Assembly (NCBI RefSeq): GCF_037404875.1
Contig: NZ_JBBELO010000024.1
Location: 1-64,000 of the forward strand
Direction: 5' to 3'
Length of the DNA: 64,000 bases
From: Orlajensenia sp037404875
Lineage (GTDB): Bacteria; Actinomycetota; Actinomycetes; Actinomycetales; Microbacteriaceae
Within the stretch, counting starts at the first letter, position 1; each line of letters begins with the position of its first letter. Below are positions 17,126 through 26,859 of this stretch, piece after piece. The position numbers and the translations under genes are program-made. The notes under the pieces were generated by a model. That model was not told the origin of the DNA. It searched no databases and saw nothing but the letters and a program-made list of their open reading frames with translations.

Positions 17126-18441
17126 CAGAGTGCCGCCGTCCGGGCGAGCGACTTCTGCAAGTCGTCGAGGAAGCCGATGCTGACCACGGTCAGCTCCGCG
17201 ATGCGCTTGAGCGCGGGCACCACGCCGGGCTCGCACAGCACGGCGATCACCTCGACACCGGGCGGAAGGGCTGCCGCAGCCTGTCGCAGCGCCGCGATCG
17301 GCGTCATGGACCCGCACAGCAGGAAGGCCACGGAAGCGCCCGAGGTGCGCCGGCCGATCGAACGGGCCACATCGACCAGTCGCGCCGCTGCTGCGTCGCG
17401 GGACACGACGGTCAGGTCGTCGAGCAGCCGCGTGCGGCTGTCGGTGCGCAGCTCGCGCAGCCGGGGCATCCGAGTACGCGTGCGCTCACCGACCACCACC
17501 GAGACCGTGCGTCCGTCCCGGATGGCGTAGACGCCGAGGGAGCCGGCCGCGCTGACGGCAAGTTCGAACTCCTCCTCGCTCGCGTAGTCGGCGGCCTGCG
17601 TGCTCAGGGCGACGAGGATATGGCTGCGCCGGGTCTGCTCGAACTGGCGCACCATGTAGGTGCCCGTCTTGGCGGAGCTGCGCCAGTGGATGAAACGCCG
17701 GTCGTCTCCGGGCATGTACTCGCGCAGGGCATGGAAGGAGACGTCGCTGTCGGTGATGTCGCGGGTCGGCGCGCCCTCCAGGTCGCGCAGGATTCCCGTT
17801 GACAGGCTCGGGATCGCGGCGGTACGCGGGTGCACGAACAGCTCGACGCGATCGCTCCAGGTCAGTTCCCGCCGCAGCAGGCCGACCGGGTCGCCGCGGA
17901 TGGTGCGCACCGGTCCCACCGAGATCACTCCCCGCCGTTCGGTCGGCACGAGGAAGACCTCGCTCTCGGACTGGCCGCTCGCCACCCCGGCGACATGGAA
18001 TTCCGCCAGGCCCTCTCCGACCGGAACCTCGACCCAGAGCGATCCGAGCCTGCGCCGGCGGGGGTTCTCGAGGATGACCTCACCGGGCGCGCGCTCACCC
18101 GCGACGACCCGGTCGAGGGGCAGCGACAGCCGGATGCGATAGGTGTCACGTCCGACGAGGTAGAGGGCGCTGATGCACAGCAGCACGAGCGCGCCCCATC
18201 CGATGGCGACGAACTCACTCCAGCCGAGCCAGTAGCCGACGGCGAAGCCGACGACGACGCTCGCCACGATGCACCAGCCGAAGGCGGTGACGGTGCCCCC
18301 GACGAATCGGCCGGCCGCTCTGAGGGACCGGCCCACGGCGCCCGACGCGCGCACGAGCTGTTCGATCGCCACGGCGAGTGCGCCCTCCCGCGGCACGTCG
18401 AGGCGATCGAGCGCAGTCGCCTCTGCGGAGGTCTGCGTCAC
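17125..18441 (-). CDS. DUF58 domain protein
   Basis: This is a 438-residue protein with two hydrophobic segments at about residues 45-85 that anchor it, then a beta-rich region and a vWA-like DUF58 domain. The DUF58 signature is seen in FIHWRSSAKTGTYMVRQFE. DUF58 proteins are regular partners of MoxR AAA ATPases and transglutaminase-fold proteins, and are thought to take part in assembling or maturing envelope proteins. The biochemical activity is not known. The GTG at 18441 overlaps the MoxR stop in GTGA, and the stop overlaps the next start in TGATG, so translation of the three genes is probably coupled. Confidence 0.9.
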   Translation of the reverse strand: MTQTSAEATALDRLDVPREGALAVAIEQLVRASGAVGRSLRAAGRFVGGTVTAFGWCIVASVVVGFAVGYWLGWSEFVAIGWGALVLLCISALYLVGRDTYRIRLSLPLDRVVAGERAPGEVILENPRRRRLGSLWVEVPVGEGLAEFHVAGVASGQSESEVFLVPTERRGVISVGPVRTIRGDPVGLLRRELTWSDRVELFVHPRTAAIPSLSTGILRDLEGAPTRDITDSDVSFHALREYMPGDDRRFIHWRSSAKTGTYMVRQFEQTRRSHILVALSTQAADYASEEEFELAVSAAGSLGVYAIRDGRTVSVVVGERTRTRMPRLRELRTDSRTRLLDDLTVVSRDAAAARLVDVARSIGRRTSGASVAFLLCGSMTPIAALRQAAAALPPGVEVIAVLCEPGVVPALKRIAELTVVSIGFLDDLQKSLARTAAL

Positions 18442-19433
18442 ACGGTGAGCCTGTCGCTCGGCGGCGGCGTCTCGATGAGCAGCTGCGAGATCACGCTGCT
18501 CGGGCTGACGCCGTCGAACTCCGCCTCGGCGTCGAGGATGAGCCGGTGGGCCAGCACCGGCTCGGCCATCGTCTTGACGTCGTCGGGGATGACGTAGTGG
18601 CGCCCATTGGCCGCAGCCAGCGTCTTGGCAGTTCGGACGAGGGCGAGTGCGCCCCGCACGCTCACGCCGAGGCGCACCTCCTGGGCATGCCGGGTGGCCT
18701 GCACGAGACGGGAGACGTAGTCGTTGATGCTCGCATCCACGTGCACCGTGCGGGCGACGGCGGCCATCTGCACGACCGTGGCAGCGGGCACGATCGCCGG
18801 AACGACGACCTCGTGGGCGCGCCGGTCCGCGCCCTCGAGGATGCGCAGGGTCGAGGCATGGTCGGGGTATCCGATGGAGGCGCGCATGATGAACCGGTCG
18901 AGCTGGGCCTCGGGCAGCCGGTACGTGCCCGCCTGCTCGACGGGGTTCTGGGTCGCGATGACCATGAAGGGCAGGTCGAGGCGGTGCGTCACGCCGTCGA
19001 TGGTGATCTGCCCCTCCTCCATGACCTCGAGCAGCGCGGACTGCGTCTTCGGACTGGCGCGGTTGATCTCATCCGCGAGCACGATGTTGGCGAAGACCGG
19101 ACCGCGGTGGAACTCGAATCGGGTGGAGCGCTGGTCGTAGATGGAGACGCCGGTGATGTCGCCGGGAAGCAGGTCGGGCGTGAACTGCACGCGATTGCTC
19201 GTGCCGCCCACGCTCTCGGCCACCGCCCGGGCGAGCGAGGTCTTGCCCGTTCCCGGCACGTCCTCGAGCAGCAGGTGACCTTCGCTGAGCAGCGCCGTGA
19301 AGGCGAGGCGGATGACGTGCGTCTTGCCGAGCAGAACGTGCTCGACTCCCGCGACGAGCTTGTCGAACACGCCGGCGAACCAGGCGGCCTCGTCGGGGGT
19401 CATGATGTTCGCCGGAACTCCGGTCATCGTCAC
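18438..19433 (-). CDS. MoxR-family AAA ATPase
   Basis: This is a cytoplasmic AAA+ ATPase of about 331 residues, acting as a chaperone-like motor. Walker A is EDVPGTGKTSLA, Walker B is VLADEINRASPKTQ, sensor 1 lies in VIATQNPVEQAGTY, and the arginine region is LPEAQLDRFIMR. The MoxR lid domain fills the C-terminal third. MoxR proteins usually act with DUF58/vWA proteins, as encoded next door. The GTG at 19433 overlaps the stop of the giant Ig-like gene in GTGA, the same arrangement as at neighbouring junctions. ATG 19427, two codons later, is the alternative. The client is likely the giant surface protein encoded just upstream, judged only from operon order. Confidence 0.92.
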   Translation of the reverse strand: MTMTGVPANIMTPDEAAWFAGVFDKLVAGVEHVLLGKTHVIRLAFTALLSEGHLLLEDVPGTGKTSLARAVAESVGGTSNRVQFTPDLLPGDITGVSIYDQRSTRFEFHRGPVFANIVLADEINRASPKTQSALLEVMEEGQITIDGVTHRLDLPFMVIATQNPVEQAGTYRLPEAQLDRFIMRASIGYPDHASTLRILEGADRRAHEVVVPAIVPAATVVQMAAVARTVHVDASINDYVSRLVQATRHAQEVRLGVSVRGALALVRTAKTLAAANGRHYVIPDDVKTMAEPVLAHRLILDAEAEFDGVSPSSVISQLLIETPPPSDRLTV

Positions 19434-22400
19434 TGTTCGTACCGCCTCGTCAGGGAATTGATCGTGATCTCCAACCATACGTGCGCGTCCGGCGTCGCAC
19501 CGGCAACCGCGCAGCTGTTCGCGCTCTGCGCGTCGCTGCCGTCGCTGCCCTCCAGGCCGCACCGGAAGCTCGCCGGAAAGGCGGTGCCGTTGCCGGGCGC
19601 GTTCGTCCACGACCAGACGCCGGTCGCCGGGTCGTAGGACTGGCCCTCGGCGTGCCAGGTCAGCGACGGCTCCGGGTTGGCCGGCGCGGTGTCCGACCAG
19701 TCGCCGCAGGTTCCCCACGACGTGCACCCACGCAGTTGGACGCGCAGGGTCTCACCCCAGGGACGGGAGAACAGCGTCCTGGGCGTGGCCGGAAGGCTGA
19801 CGTCCTCGACCACGGCGCCCCCCACTGGGTTGCCTCCCGCGTCGACCAGTCGCAGGTCGAAGCGCTTCGCGTTTCCGGTCGAACGTGCCGAGCGCACGAG
19901 AAGGTCCTGGCTCTCCTGGCCGTCGACGACGGAGGCATCGACGGTCGTGGTTCCCGGCGCCTCGCGTACGACGGCGCCCGTCACCTCAGTGGGCGTGCAG
20001 CCCGAACGGTTGTACCCCCACACCACGAAGTTGTAGCTCTTGTCGTCGTCCGTCAGCCCGTCGAACCGCGCGGAGCCGGCACCCGCATCCACCGCCTGCA
20101 CGATGCCGCTCGGTCCAGAGACGGTACCGGGGGCGGGTGAGGAGACCGAGCAGGCCCCCGGCGGCGCCGGCGGAAGCGGATCGCCGGGAGCGCTCGAGGC
20201 CAGGCGCTGCACGAAGTAACCGAGCACGGGGTCGCCGTTGCCGTTGAATGCATCCCAGCTCACGATGACCGCCCCGGCGCCGGCGTCGACGTCGGCCCGG
20301 ATGCCGCCGGCCTGGGGCGGCCCGAACGGAACGCCTGTGGCCGACGAGGAGTTCCACGAGGCCAGGGCCGGGTAGGCGCCGTTGCGGGCGCTCACGCTGA
20401 AGGGCACCGTGCTGCCATTGGCGAGCCCGCCCGCATCGAGCGAGCAGCGCCCCGCCGCGCAGATCTCCCCTGCACCGCGCTCGCCGAGCACCACGCCGCC
20501 GACCGTGACGACATAGGAGCCGACGGGGGTGGCGCCGGCCGGAGACGAGACGGCATCCCAGCTCAGGCGAAGGCCGCCGTCGAGGGGAGCCGCAGAGAGT
20601 GCGCCCGGGGCGCCGGGCACGACATCGGACCAGGCGGGAGCGGCGGAGGTCGCCGCATCCGAATCGCCGATGCCGTTGGTGGCCACCACCCGCACGAGCA
20701 CGGCATTGCCCTCGCCGTTGCCCGGCGTCGGAACCGTGCACGTGGTCGCCGCGCAGAGGGTGCTACCGAGCACCTGGCCCGTCGCTGCGCTGATGAGGGA
20801 GACGGTGTAGCCGGTGATCGGAGAGTTGTTGAAGCCGGCGGCGTCGAAGGCCACGGTCAGGCTGCGATCGCCGAACCCGGTGACCCGCACGCCCGTCACG
20901 GGGTCGGGCCGGTCCTGCACCGAGATGCGCACCGACCCCCAGGCGAAGCGATCCGGATCCCCCGTTGCGTCGGCGACCTGATACTGCAGGTTGGTGTCGA
21001 TCGGCTCCGCGGATCGGGCCACCGTCACGCGCAGGGTGCTGCGGTCCTCGCTCGGCGTGATGCTCACTCCTGCGGGGAGGGTGCCGCTGTCCACTCCGCG
21101 CACGTCGATGACCCGCAGCGGCGTGGAGGGGAACGGATTGGTCGCGGAGTCGTTGCCGAGGACGTCGATGCTCGTGGTCCCCCCACGGGCCACGACCGCG
21201 TAGTCGGGGGCCGGAACGGCGATGGGGCGCGTGGAGGGCACCACGCGCAGCAGGATGCGCCCCGAGGCTCCGACGTTCGCGTCGTCACGCACGCCGATCA
21301 GCACCGTGCCCTGGGTGCCCTTCGGCGCGCTGCTGTCCGCCTTCACCGTCAGCGTGCTGGCGTTGAGTGTCGCCGTGAACCCCTGCGGCTTGGGATCCAG
21401 GATCGAGTAGGCCAGCTCGTCGAGGTCGTCGGGGTAGGGGTAGGTGGTGAGCTTCCGCAGGTCGATGCTCTTCTGCTGCTCCGGCTCGAAGTCGATCACG
21501 GCGCCCGCGAACGCCGGCGGCTGGTTCTCGCGCGCGGTCACCATGATCGGAAGCACGATCGTGGCGACGTGCCCGTCCGGGTCGTCCGCCGAGGTGCCGT
21601 CGGTCACCTCGAACGAGATCGAGGCCGGACCGAAGTACTTCTCGGCACTGCGGAAGCGAAGGGTCTGGGCATCGGCGACGAGGTCAGCGCCGTCGGCGTG
21701 GGTCGCGCGCACCGTTCCCGAGTCCGTCAGACGGACCTTGCGCCCTCCGACGGCCACGACGTACTTGTTGATGTCGATGCTGAGCGCACCCTCGCTCACC
21801 ACCGTCAGCGCCGGAGCCGATCGCCGCACCTGGGGAAGGGCGTCGTTGTAGCCCGGCACCCAGATGAAGGCATTCGCCACGATCGAGGGGTCCTTGGGAT
21901 GCGCCACCTGGAACGGGATGATCTGGCTCTCATCGCGCACGCGCACGCGCACCGTTCCCGAGGCAGTGACCGTCGCGCTCGACGAGTACGCCGGCAGCAC
22001 CGTCAGCTTCAGGGAGGAGACCGGTCCGTCGGCGAAGAAGACGTTGGCGAGCACGGCGACGTCGACGGTGTCGCGGTCGAGCACGTCGGAGAGGGTGAGC
22101 ACCGTGTCGCGGGCGTCGGGGCGCGAGAGCGGGGCATCGGTGCGCGCCTGCACGGTCAGGAAGTTCGAGCTGGAGCCTCCGCGTCCGTTCTCGATCGTGT
22201 AGATGAACCCGTAGTCGCCCTCGGTCGCCGGCACGGTCACCTTGACGAGCTCGCCGTCGACCTTCGCCGTCGGACCGGCGGTCGTCGGCTGGATCGAGCT
22301 GATGCTCAACCGCGCGCCGTCGGGGTCGGAGTCGTTGTCGAGCACTCGCACGAGCACGGTGGCGCCGGGACGCGTGAGCACGAGGTCCGGCACGGCGACC

Positions 22401-25300
22401 GGATTGCGGGCACCGTCGGCACGCGGGCCCACTCCGATGCGCACGGTTCCGCTGGCTCGCTGCCCGAGCGCGTCGATGACCGCGTAGTCGAAGCTGTCCG
22501 TGCCCGTGGAGTACTCCCCCGCCTGGTAGTCGAACCAGTCGCTGCCGCTGTCGAGCACCGATCCCTTCTGCGGATTCGTCTCCTGGCCGATCAGCTGCAC
22601 CGAGTCGCCGTCGGGGTCGATCCCCGTCAGGGGAACGGTGATGCGCACGGTCTCGCCGGCGAGCACCCGCGCCGTGATGGCCCGCGGCACCGGTGGATTG
22701 TTCGATGCCGCGTCGGCCTCGCGCACGGAGATGTTCACCTGGGCGGAGGCGAACAGTCCGCCGGGCGAGTCGACGCGGTAGACGGCGGTGTAGTTGCCCG
22801 GCCGCTCCGGGGCGAGGTAGCGCAGCACGTTCCCCGAGACGAACAGCAGCCCGCTGCCCTCGGGGCGATCCGGGAGCACCGGGTCGAGGGTGAGCGGCTC
22901 GCCGTCGGGCTGCTCGTCGTTGTCGAGCACCGGGATGTCGACGACGTCGCCCACTCGGACGGATGCGGTGTCGTCGTTGGCGATCGGCGCCTGGCGCACC
23001 GCGGGCGGCGGCACCTCGATGACGGTGACGGTGCCCTGCGCCTCGGCGAGTCCGTTGCTCACCGTGTAATGGAAGCTCGTGGAACCCTCCTCGAGCGGCC
23101 TCGTCAGTGTGACCCGAAGGCGGCTCTGCTCGAGGTTCTCCACGCGCAGGCCGGTCTGGGCCGCCACATCGTCGACAGCGGTGATGAGCAGCACGCCGCC
23201 GGTCGGATCGATGTCGGTGGCGAGCACGTCGACGGTCGTCGCCCGCTCGGTGCGCACGAAGGCGGTGTGCGGAACGGTGATGGGCGTCGTGGGGCCGTCG
23301 GAGGGCGGGATGACATCGACCCGCACGGTGCCCGTCGCGTTGCTCACTCCGTCGGTGACACCGTATTCGACGTAGTGGGTGCCGACGACGGTGCTCGAGA
23401 AACGGAAGGTGCCTCCGTCGAAGTCGGGTGTCAGCTCCACGTCGGGCTTCGCCGGCACGCTCGAGAGGCGGTAGCGCCCGTTGCCGCCGCGCACGTGGGT
23501 GAGAGGGGCGATCGTGATCTCCTCACCGGCCGTCGCGAGGGCGGGGAACGGCTCGGTCGTGATCTCGAGGTCGCCGGCCGTTCCGACCTTCACGCTGAGG
23601 CTGCCGACGCCCTCGTCGCGCCCATCGGAGACCGTCAGGCTCACCGACACCGGCGGCCCGCTGCCGGTGCCGTCGGTGAACACCACGGTGCCGTCGGGCT
23701 TGAAGGCCACCGTGTCGGTGGGGGGTCCGGCAGCGCCGGCCAGGAACATCGCATCGCCGTCGGGGTCGACCCAGTCGCCGAGCACCTGCGTGCTGACGCG
23801 ACCGCCCTCCTCGAGCTCCGCGTGCGTCTCGCGCACCTGGCGCGGCGGCGAGTTCTCGGAATCGGTCCGGATGCCCACGCTGACGGATGCGGAGGCCGTC
23901 ATGCCGCGGCCGTCGCTGATCGTGTAGCCGAACTGCACCGACCCCGTCGCCGTCGTCGGCAGGGTCAGCTGCAACTGCTGGTTGTTGCTGACACGGTCGA
24001 TGCGGCCCTGCTGCGGCTGCGTGAGGTCGGTGATCACGAGCACGTCGCCGTTGGGGTCGAAGTCGTTGATGAGCACGGGCAGGATCGTCGAGCGGCCGGG
24101 ACGCGCCCCGAGGTCGTCGTCGACGGCGACAGGCGGCTGCTCGGCCTTCTCGAGTTCCGGATCATCCTCCGTGTTGTTCTGCTCGATGACGTTGTCGGTG
24201 TGCTTCTGCTGGATCAGCTCGTCCCAGTTGTCGATGAGCCGGTTCTCCGACTGCACCGCCCAGGTCGCACCCGTGGTCGCGTCGTTCAGCACGACCGTCT
24301 CGCCGTTGGTGCGGAACGCCAGCTGCAGCCGACCGGTCGCCCGATCCAGCGGTGAACTCGTGCCGTCGCCCGACCCGCAGCGTTTCCAGCTGATGCCGTC
24401 GCCCCACGCCGCGTACACGCATGCACCCGCCGCGAGGGGCGCCGCGGGAAGGCCCGACCGGCCGCCCACGACCGTTCTGGCCTCGCCTCCTCCGAGCGGC
24501 ACGGACACCAGTCCGGTGCGGTGCGCGATGAGCACGGTGTCCCCATCGCCGCCCGGTCGCTGGAGCCGGATGTCTGCGGGGTCGGGCACGAGGTCGGCGA
24601 TCGGGGTGGCCCCGGCCGACGTGTGGAGCGTGAGGGTCGTGGCATCCAGGAGCGCCCAGTGGCCGGCGACGCTGGTGAGCTGGAAGTCGTCCGTCTGCTC
24701 CAACCCCGTGACCTCGGTGGTCGCGAGGACGTCGCCGCCATCGACGTCCACGCTCGTCACCGTGCCGGTAGCAGGGGTGAACGCGAACATGACGCCGTCC
24801 GCAGCGATACTCGTGAGGGAACCCGGTCCGAGGCGCAGTTCCGGTGCGGAGGAGGAGTCGAACTCCGCCAGGTCGGCAACGGGAGTGCTCCACAGGTCGC
24901 CGCCGGCCGTGATGATGGCTTCGTCACCGACGATGCTCACCGTCGGATCCTTCGGCGGAAGCGGCACGGACTTGTCGATCTCGCTCGTGGCGGCGTTCAC
25001 GATGTCGAGCGCGCTCTTCGTACGGTCGGTGACCAGTACGTTCGAGCCCGACTGGGCGATCTCGGAACCGGCGGCCCCGGAGTCCACGATGGTGTTCAGC
25101 TCGAAGACCTGGGTGTTGGCCCGGCCGATCAGCTGCTTGGACTCGTTGAGCACCCACACCGACCCGTCCCCCAGGTCCAGGTGCTGGGCGGTGTAGCCGC
25201 CGCTGAGAATGCCGATCGTCGTGACGACGGCCACGATGACACTGCCGCTGAGTGCGGCGGCCAGGCCCGAGCGGTGCGCCGCCAGCCAGGCGCGCATCAT
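19430..25300 (-). CDS. Giant membrane-anchored Ig-like / fibronectin type III surface protein
   Basis: The protein has about 1,956 residues. One N-terminal helix (about residues 12-35) anchors it, with nearly everything else outside the cell. Residues 40-380 form short repetitive beta strands and look like a propeller-type domain. A linker rich in Gln, Asn and Glu (about 385-410) leads into some eight Ig/cadherin-like repeats. Several carry a VLxNDxDPDGD-type motif (ILINDFDPNGD, VLDNDSDPDGA and others) that could bind calcium. About three Fn3-like domains follow (RSLTVAFDAAGFNNSPITGY, LRLSWDAVSS), and the cysteine-containing C-terminus has no sorting signal. ATG 25300 overlaps the kinase stop in ATGA. 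The domain plan matches the Fn3 protein of bifidobacterial PFNA clusters. The ligand is unknown; adhesion or peptidoglycan/partner sensing are both possible. Confidence 0.88.
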   Translation of the reverse strand: MMRAWLAAHRSGLAAALSGSVIVAVVTTIGILSGGYTAQHLDLGDGSVWVLNESKQLIGRANTQVFELNTIVDSGAAGSEIAQSGSNVLVTDRTKSALDIVNAATSEIDKSVPLPPKDPTVSIVGDEAIITAGGDLWSTPVADLAEFDSSSAPELRLGPGSLTSIAADGVMFAFTPATGTVTSVDVDGGDVLATTEVTGLEQTDDFQLTSVAGHWALLDATTLTLHTSAGATPIADLVPDPADIRLQRPGGDGDTVLIAHRTGLVSVPLGGGEARTVVGGRSGLPAAPLAAGACVYAAWGDGISWKRCGSGDGTSSPLDRATGRLQLAFRTNGETVVLNDATTGATWAVQSENRLIDNWDELIQQKHTDNVIEQNNTEDDPELEKAEQPPVAVDDDLGARPGRSTILPVLINDFDPNGDVLVITDLTQPQQGRIDRVSNNQQLQLTLPTTATGSVQFGYTISDGRGMTASASVSVGIRTDSENSPPRQVRETHAELEEGGRVSTQVLGDWVDPDGDAMFLAGAAGPPTDTVAFKPDGTVVFTDGTGSGPPVSVSLTVSDGRDEGVGSLSVKVGTAGDLEITTEPFPALATAGEEITIAPLTHVRGGNGRYRLSSVPAKPDVELTPDFDGGTFRFSSTVVGTHYVEYGVTDGVSNATGTVRVDVIPPSDGPTTPITVPHTAFVRTERATTVDVLATDIDPTGGVLLITAVDDVAAQTGLRVENLEQSRLRVTLTRPLEEGSTSFHYTVSNGLAEAQGTVTVIEVPPPAVRQAPIANDDTASVRVGDVVDIPVLDNDEQPDGEPLTLDPVLPDRPEGSGLLFVSGNVLRYLAPERPGNYTAVYRVDSPGGLFASAQVNISVREADAASNNPPVPRAITARVLAGETVRITVPLTGIDPDGDSVQLIGQETNPQKGSVLDSGSDWFDYQAGEYSTGTDSFDYAVIDALGQRASGTVRIGVGPRADGARNPVAVPDLVLTRPGATVLVRVLDNDSDPDGARLSISSIQPTTAGPTAKVDGELVKVTVPATEGDYGFIYTIENGRGGSSSNFLTVQARTDAPLSRPDARDTVLTLSDVLDRDTVDVAVLANVFFADGPVSSLKLTVLPAYSSSATVTASGTVRVRVRDESQIIPFQVAHPKDPSIVANAFIWVPGYNDALPQVRRSAPALTVVSEGALSIDINKYVVAVGGRKVRLTDSGTVRATHADGADLVADAQTLRFRSAEKYFGPASISFEVTDGTSADDPDGHVATIVLPIMVTARENQPPAFAGAVIDFEPEQQKSIDLRKLTTYPYPDDLDELAYSILDPKPQGFTATLNASTLTVKADSSAPKGTQGTVLIGVRDDANVGASGRILLRVVPSTRPIAVPAPDYAVVARGGTTSIDVLGNDSATNPFPSTPLRVIDVRGVDSGTLPAGVSITPSEDRSTLRVTVARSAEPIDTNLQYQVADATGDPDRFAWGSVRISVQDRPDPVTGVRVTGFGDRSLTVAFDAAGFNNSPITGYTVSLISAATGQVLGSTLCAATTCTVPTPGNGEGNAVLVRVVATNGIGDSDAATSAAPAWSDVVPGAPGALSAAPLDGGLRLSWDAVSSPAGATPVGSYVVTVGGVVLGERGAGEICAAGRCSLDAGGLANGSTVPFSVSARNGAYPALASWNSSSATGVPFGPPQAGGIRADVDAGAGAVIVSWDAFNGNGDPVLGYFVQRLASSAPGDPLPPAPPGACSVSSPAPGTVSGPSGIVQAVDAGAGSARFDGLTDDDKSYNFVVWGYNRSGCTPTEVTGAVVREAPGTTTVDASVVDGQESQDLLVRSARSTGNAKRFDLRLVDAGGNPVGGAVVEDVSLPATPRTLFSRPWGETLRVQLRGCTSWGTCGDWSDTAPANPEPSLTWHAEGQSYDPATGVWSWTNAPGNGTAFPASFRCGLEGSDGSDAQSANSCAVAGATPDAHVWLEITINSLTRRYEQ

Positions 25301-26718
25301 GGCGATGCGCCCCCGGCCGCCTCGACGCACTTCTCGCTGCTCGGCGAGCCCGTGCGTCCGTCGCGGCTCACCGAGACCGTGATGCAGATCTGGTCGGCGT
25401 CACCGACCTGGAGCTGGAAGCTCGTCGCGCGCTGCACGCTCGAGGATCCGTCGCGCACAGCGACGACGTAGGTGTCGCCGGCGGCGAGGCCAGGGTCATC
25501 CCACGAGAATCGCACCGTTGAGCCGTCGAGCTGGCCGGCGACATTGGAGACCGTCGGGATGTCGCCGGAGCTCTGTCGCACGATCGCGACCGTGGCCACG
25601 ACGGCGAGGCCGAGAACGAGAACCGAGACGGCGAGCATGGCCCACACCAGGCGGCGGCTGCGCCGTTCCGCATCGCTGAGCCCCCCGGATGCCGTCGTGG
25701 AATTCGAGCGGCCCATCCCCGTCGGCCCGGCCGAGACGGCCGACCGTGCTCCGGGTGCGCGCCGCGGCCGCCGGGTGGGCTGCACGACGTTGACCCCGCT
25801 GATGCGGGTGCGCTCATCGGGGTCGACGGCTGTGGCGATGGCCCAGTCGTCCATGGCGACCTCGAGCGGGGTCTGGACGAGGTCGAGCTCCGCCTCGACC
25901 GCCTGCAGTTCACGGATGAGTTCCAGGGCGCCGCGCTGGCGCGCCTCCGGACGGCGGGAGAGGGAGCGTTGCAGCACCGCCTCCAGGGACGCGGGCACAT
26001 CGGCACGGCCGATGGGCTGGTAGCGGGCCTTCGCGATGCGCGCCATCAGTTCGGCGGAGGTGTTCTCCCGTCCGGGCACCTCGAAGGGGGAATGGCCGGC
26101 GAGCAGCGAGTACAGCGTGGCGCCGAGCGAGAACACCTCGCTCGCGACCGTGCCGGAGACCTCGTCGTGCAGTACCTCGGGGGCCGACCACGGAATCGAC
26201 AGACCGACGGCGTCGGGCGTCTCCGACTCGCCGAGCGTCGCAGCGATCCCGAAGTCCGAGAGCACGGGATGGCCGTACGCGGTCATGAGGATGTTCGACG
26301 GCTTGATGTCGCGGTGCAGCACTCCGGCCCGATGGGCGGTCTCGACGGCGCTCGCGATCTTGATGCCGATGCGCAGCACCTCGGCGACGGGCAGTGGCTC
26401 CGACCGGTAGCGGGCGGTGAGCGTGGACGAGCAGTACTCCATGACCAGGTAGGGACGGCCGTCGCTCGACACGCTCGCCTGGTACACGGTGAGGATCGAG
26501 GGGTGCGAGCTCAGCTGCGCCATGAGGTTGGCCTCGGCCTGGAACATCTGTCGCACGCGGTCGTTGACGACCTCCGAGAGCAGCACCTTGACGGCCACCT
26601 GCCGGCGTGGCATGTTCTGCTCGTAGAGGAACACGTCGGCGAAGCCGCCGGAGCCGAGCACGTGCACGTACGAGAAGCCCGGCAGGTTCGGAGGGTTCGA
26701 GGGAAGACGACGCGTCAT
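25297..26718 (-). CDS. Transmembrane serine/threonine protein kinase (PASTA-less, Fn3-like ectodomain)
   Basis: This is a 473-residue Hanks-type kinase. The glycine loop is GSGGFADV (22-29), the ATP lysine Lys44, the catalytic loop HRDIKPSN (135-142, Asp137), DFG at 155-157 and SAPE at 178-181. A juxtamembrane linker rich in Arg, Ser and Thr (about 290-350) may be phosphorylated. One transmembrane helix lies at about 355-380. The outer part, about 93 residues, has Fn3-like strands (GSTVRFSWDDPG) and one cysteine pair, instead of the PASTA domains of PknB. Its stop overlaps the start of the giant Ig/Fn3 gene. It corresponds to Pkb2 of bifidobacteria. Likely targets are the neighbouring FHA proteins (inference). 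Confidence 0.92.
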   Translation of the reverse strand: MTRRLPSNPPNLPGFSYVHVLGSGGFADVFLYEQNMPRRQVAVKVLLSEVVNDRVRQMFQAEANLMAQLSSHPSILTVYQASVSSDGRPYLVMEYCSSTLTARYRSEPLPVAEVLRIGIKIASAVETAHRAGVLHRDIKPSNILMTAYGHPVLSDFGIAATLGESETPDAVGLSIPWSAPEVLHDEVSGTVASEVFSLGATLYSLLAGHSPFEVPGRENTSAELMARIAKARYQPIGRADVPASLEAVLQRSLSRRPEARQRGALELIRELQAVEAELDLVQTPLEVAMDDWAIATAVDPDERTRISGVNVVQPTRRPRRAPGARSAVSAGPTGMGRSNSTTASGGLSDAERRSRRLVWAMLAVSVLVLGLAVVATVAIVRQSSGDIPTVSNVAGQLDGSTVRFSWDDPGLAAGDTYVVAVRDGSSSVQRATSFQLQVGDADQICITVSVSRDGRTGSPSSEKCVEAAGGASP

Positions 26719-26797
26719 GCCTGTCCCCTCGTCATTTCATGGGCCGACTCGTCAGCGGAGACGGCTCCGCTGCACCCCTTCGAGCCTGGTGCCCTCA

Positions 26798-26803
26798 ATT
26801 GTA
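26798..26803 (-). promoter_or_regulatory. -10 box upstream of the kinase operon
   Basis: On the minus strand TACAAT lies about 80 bases before the kinase ATG at 26718. It sits in the 141-base gap after the PP2C gene. It is close to the consensus TATAAT, but no clear -35 box is seen at 16-18 bases. It would give the kinase-to-FtsK operon its own promoter with a leader of about 70 bases. Confidence 0.45.
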
Positions 26804-26826
26804 GGCAAGCGGCAGCGAGCGAAGAC

Positions 26827-26840
26827 CCCCCGTGAGGGGG
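26827..26840 (-). terminator. Weak hairpin after the PP2C gene
   Basis: CCCCC and GGGGG flank a 4-base loop, 20 bases after the PP2C stop. Only a short T-rich stretch follows in the transcript direction, so termination here is plausible but weak. Confidence 0.35.
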
Positions 26841-26859
26841 CCTCATTCGCGGCACCACG

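Noticed and set aside
21569..24355. 928-codon open frame on the plus strand opposite the giant Ig-like gene
   Set aside because: It is Arg/His/Gly-rich nonsense with no motif. It arises from high-GC codons of the true gene read in reverse.
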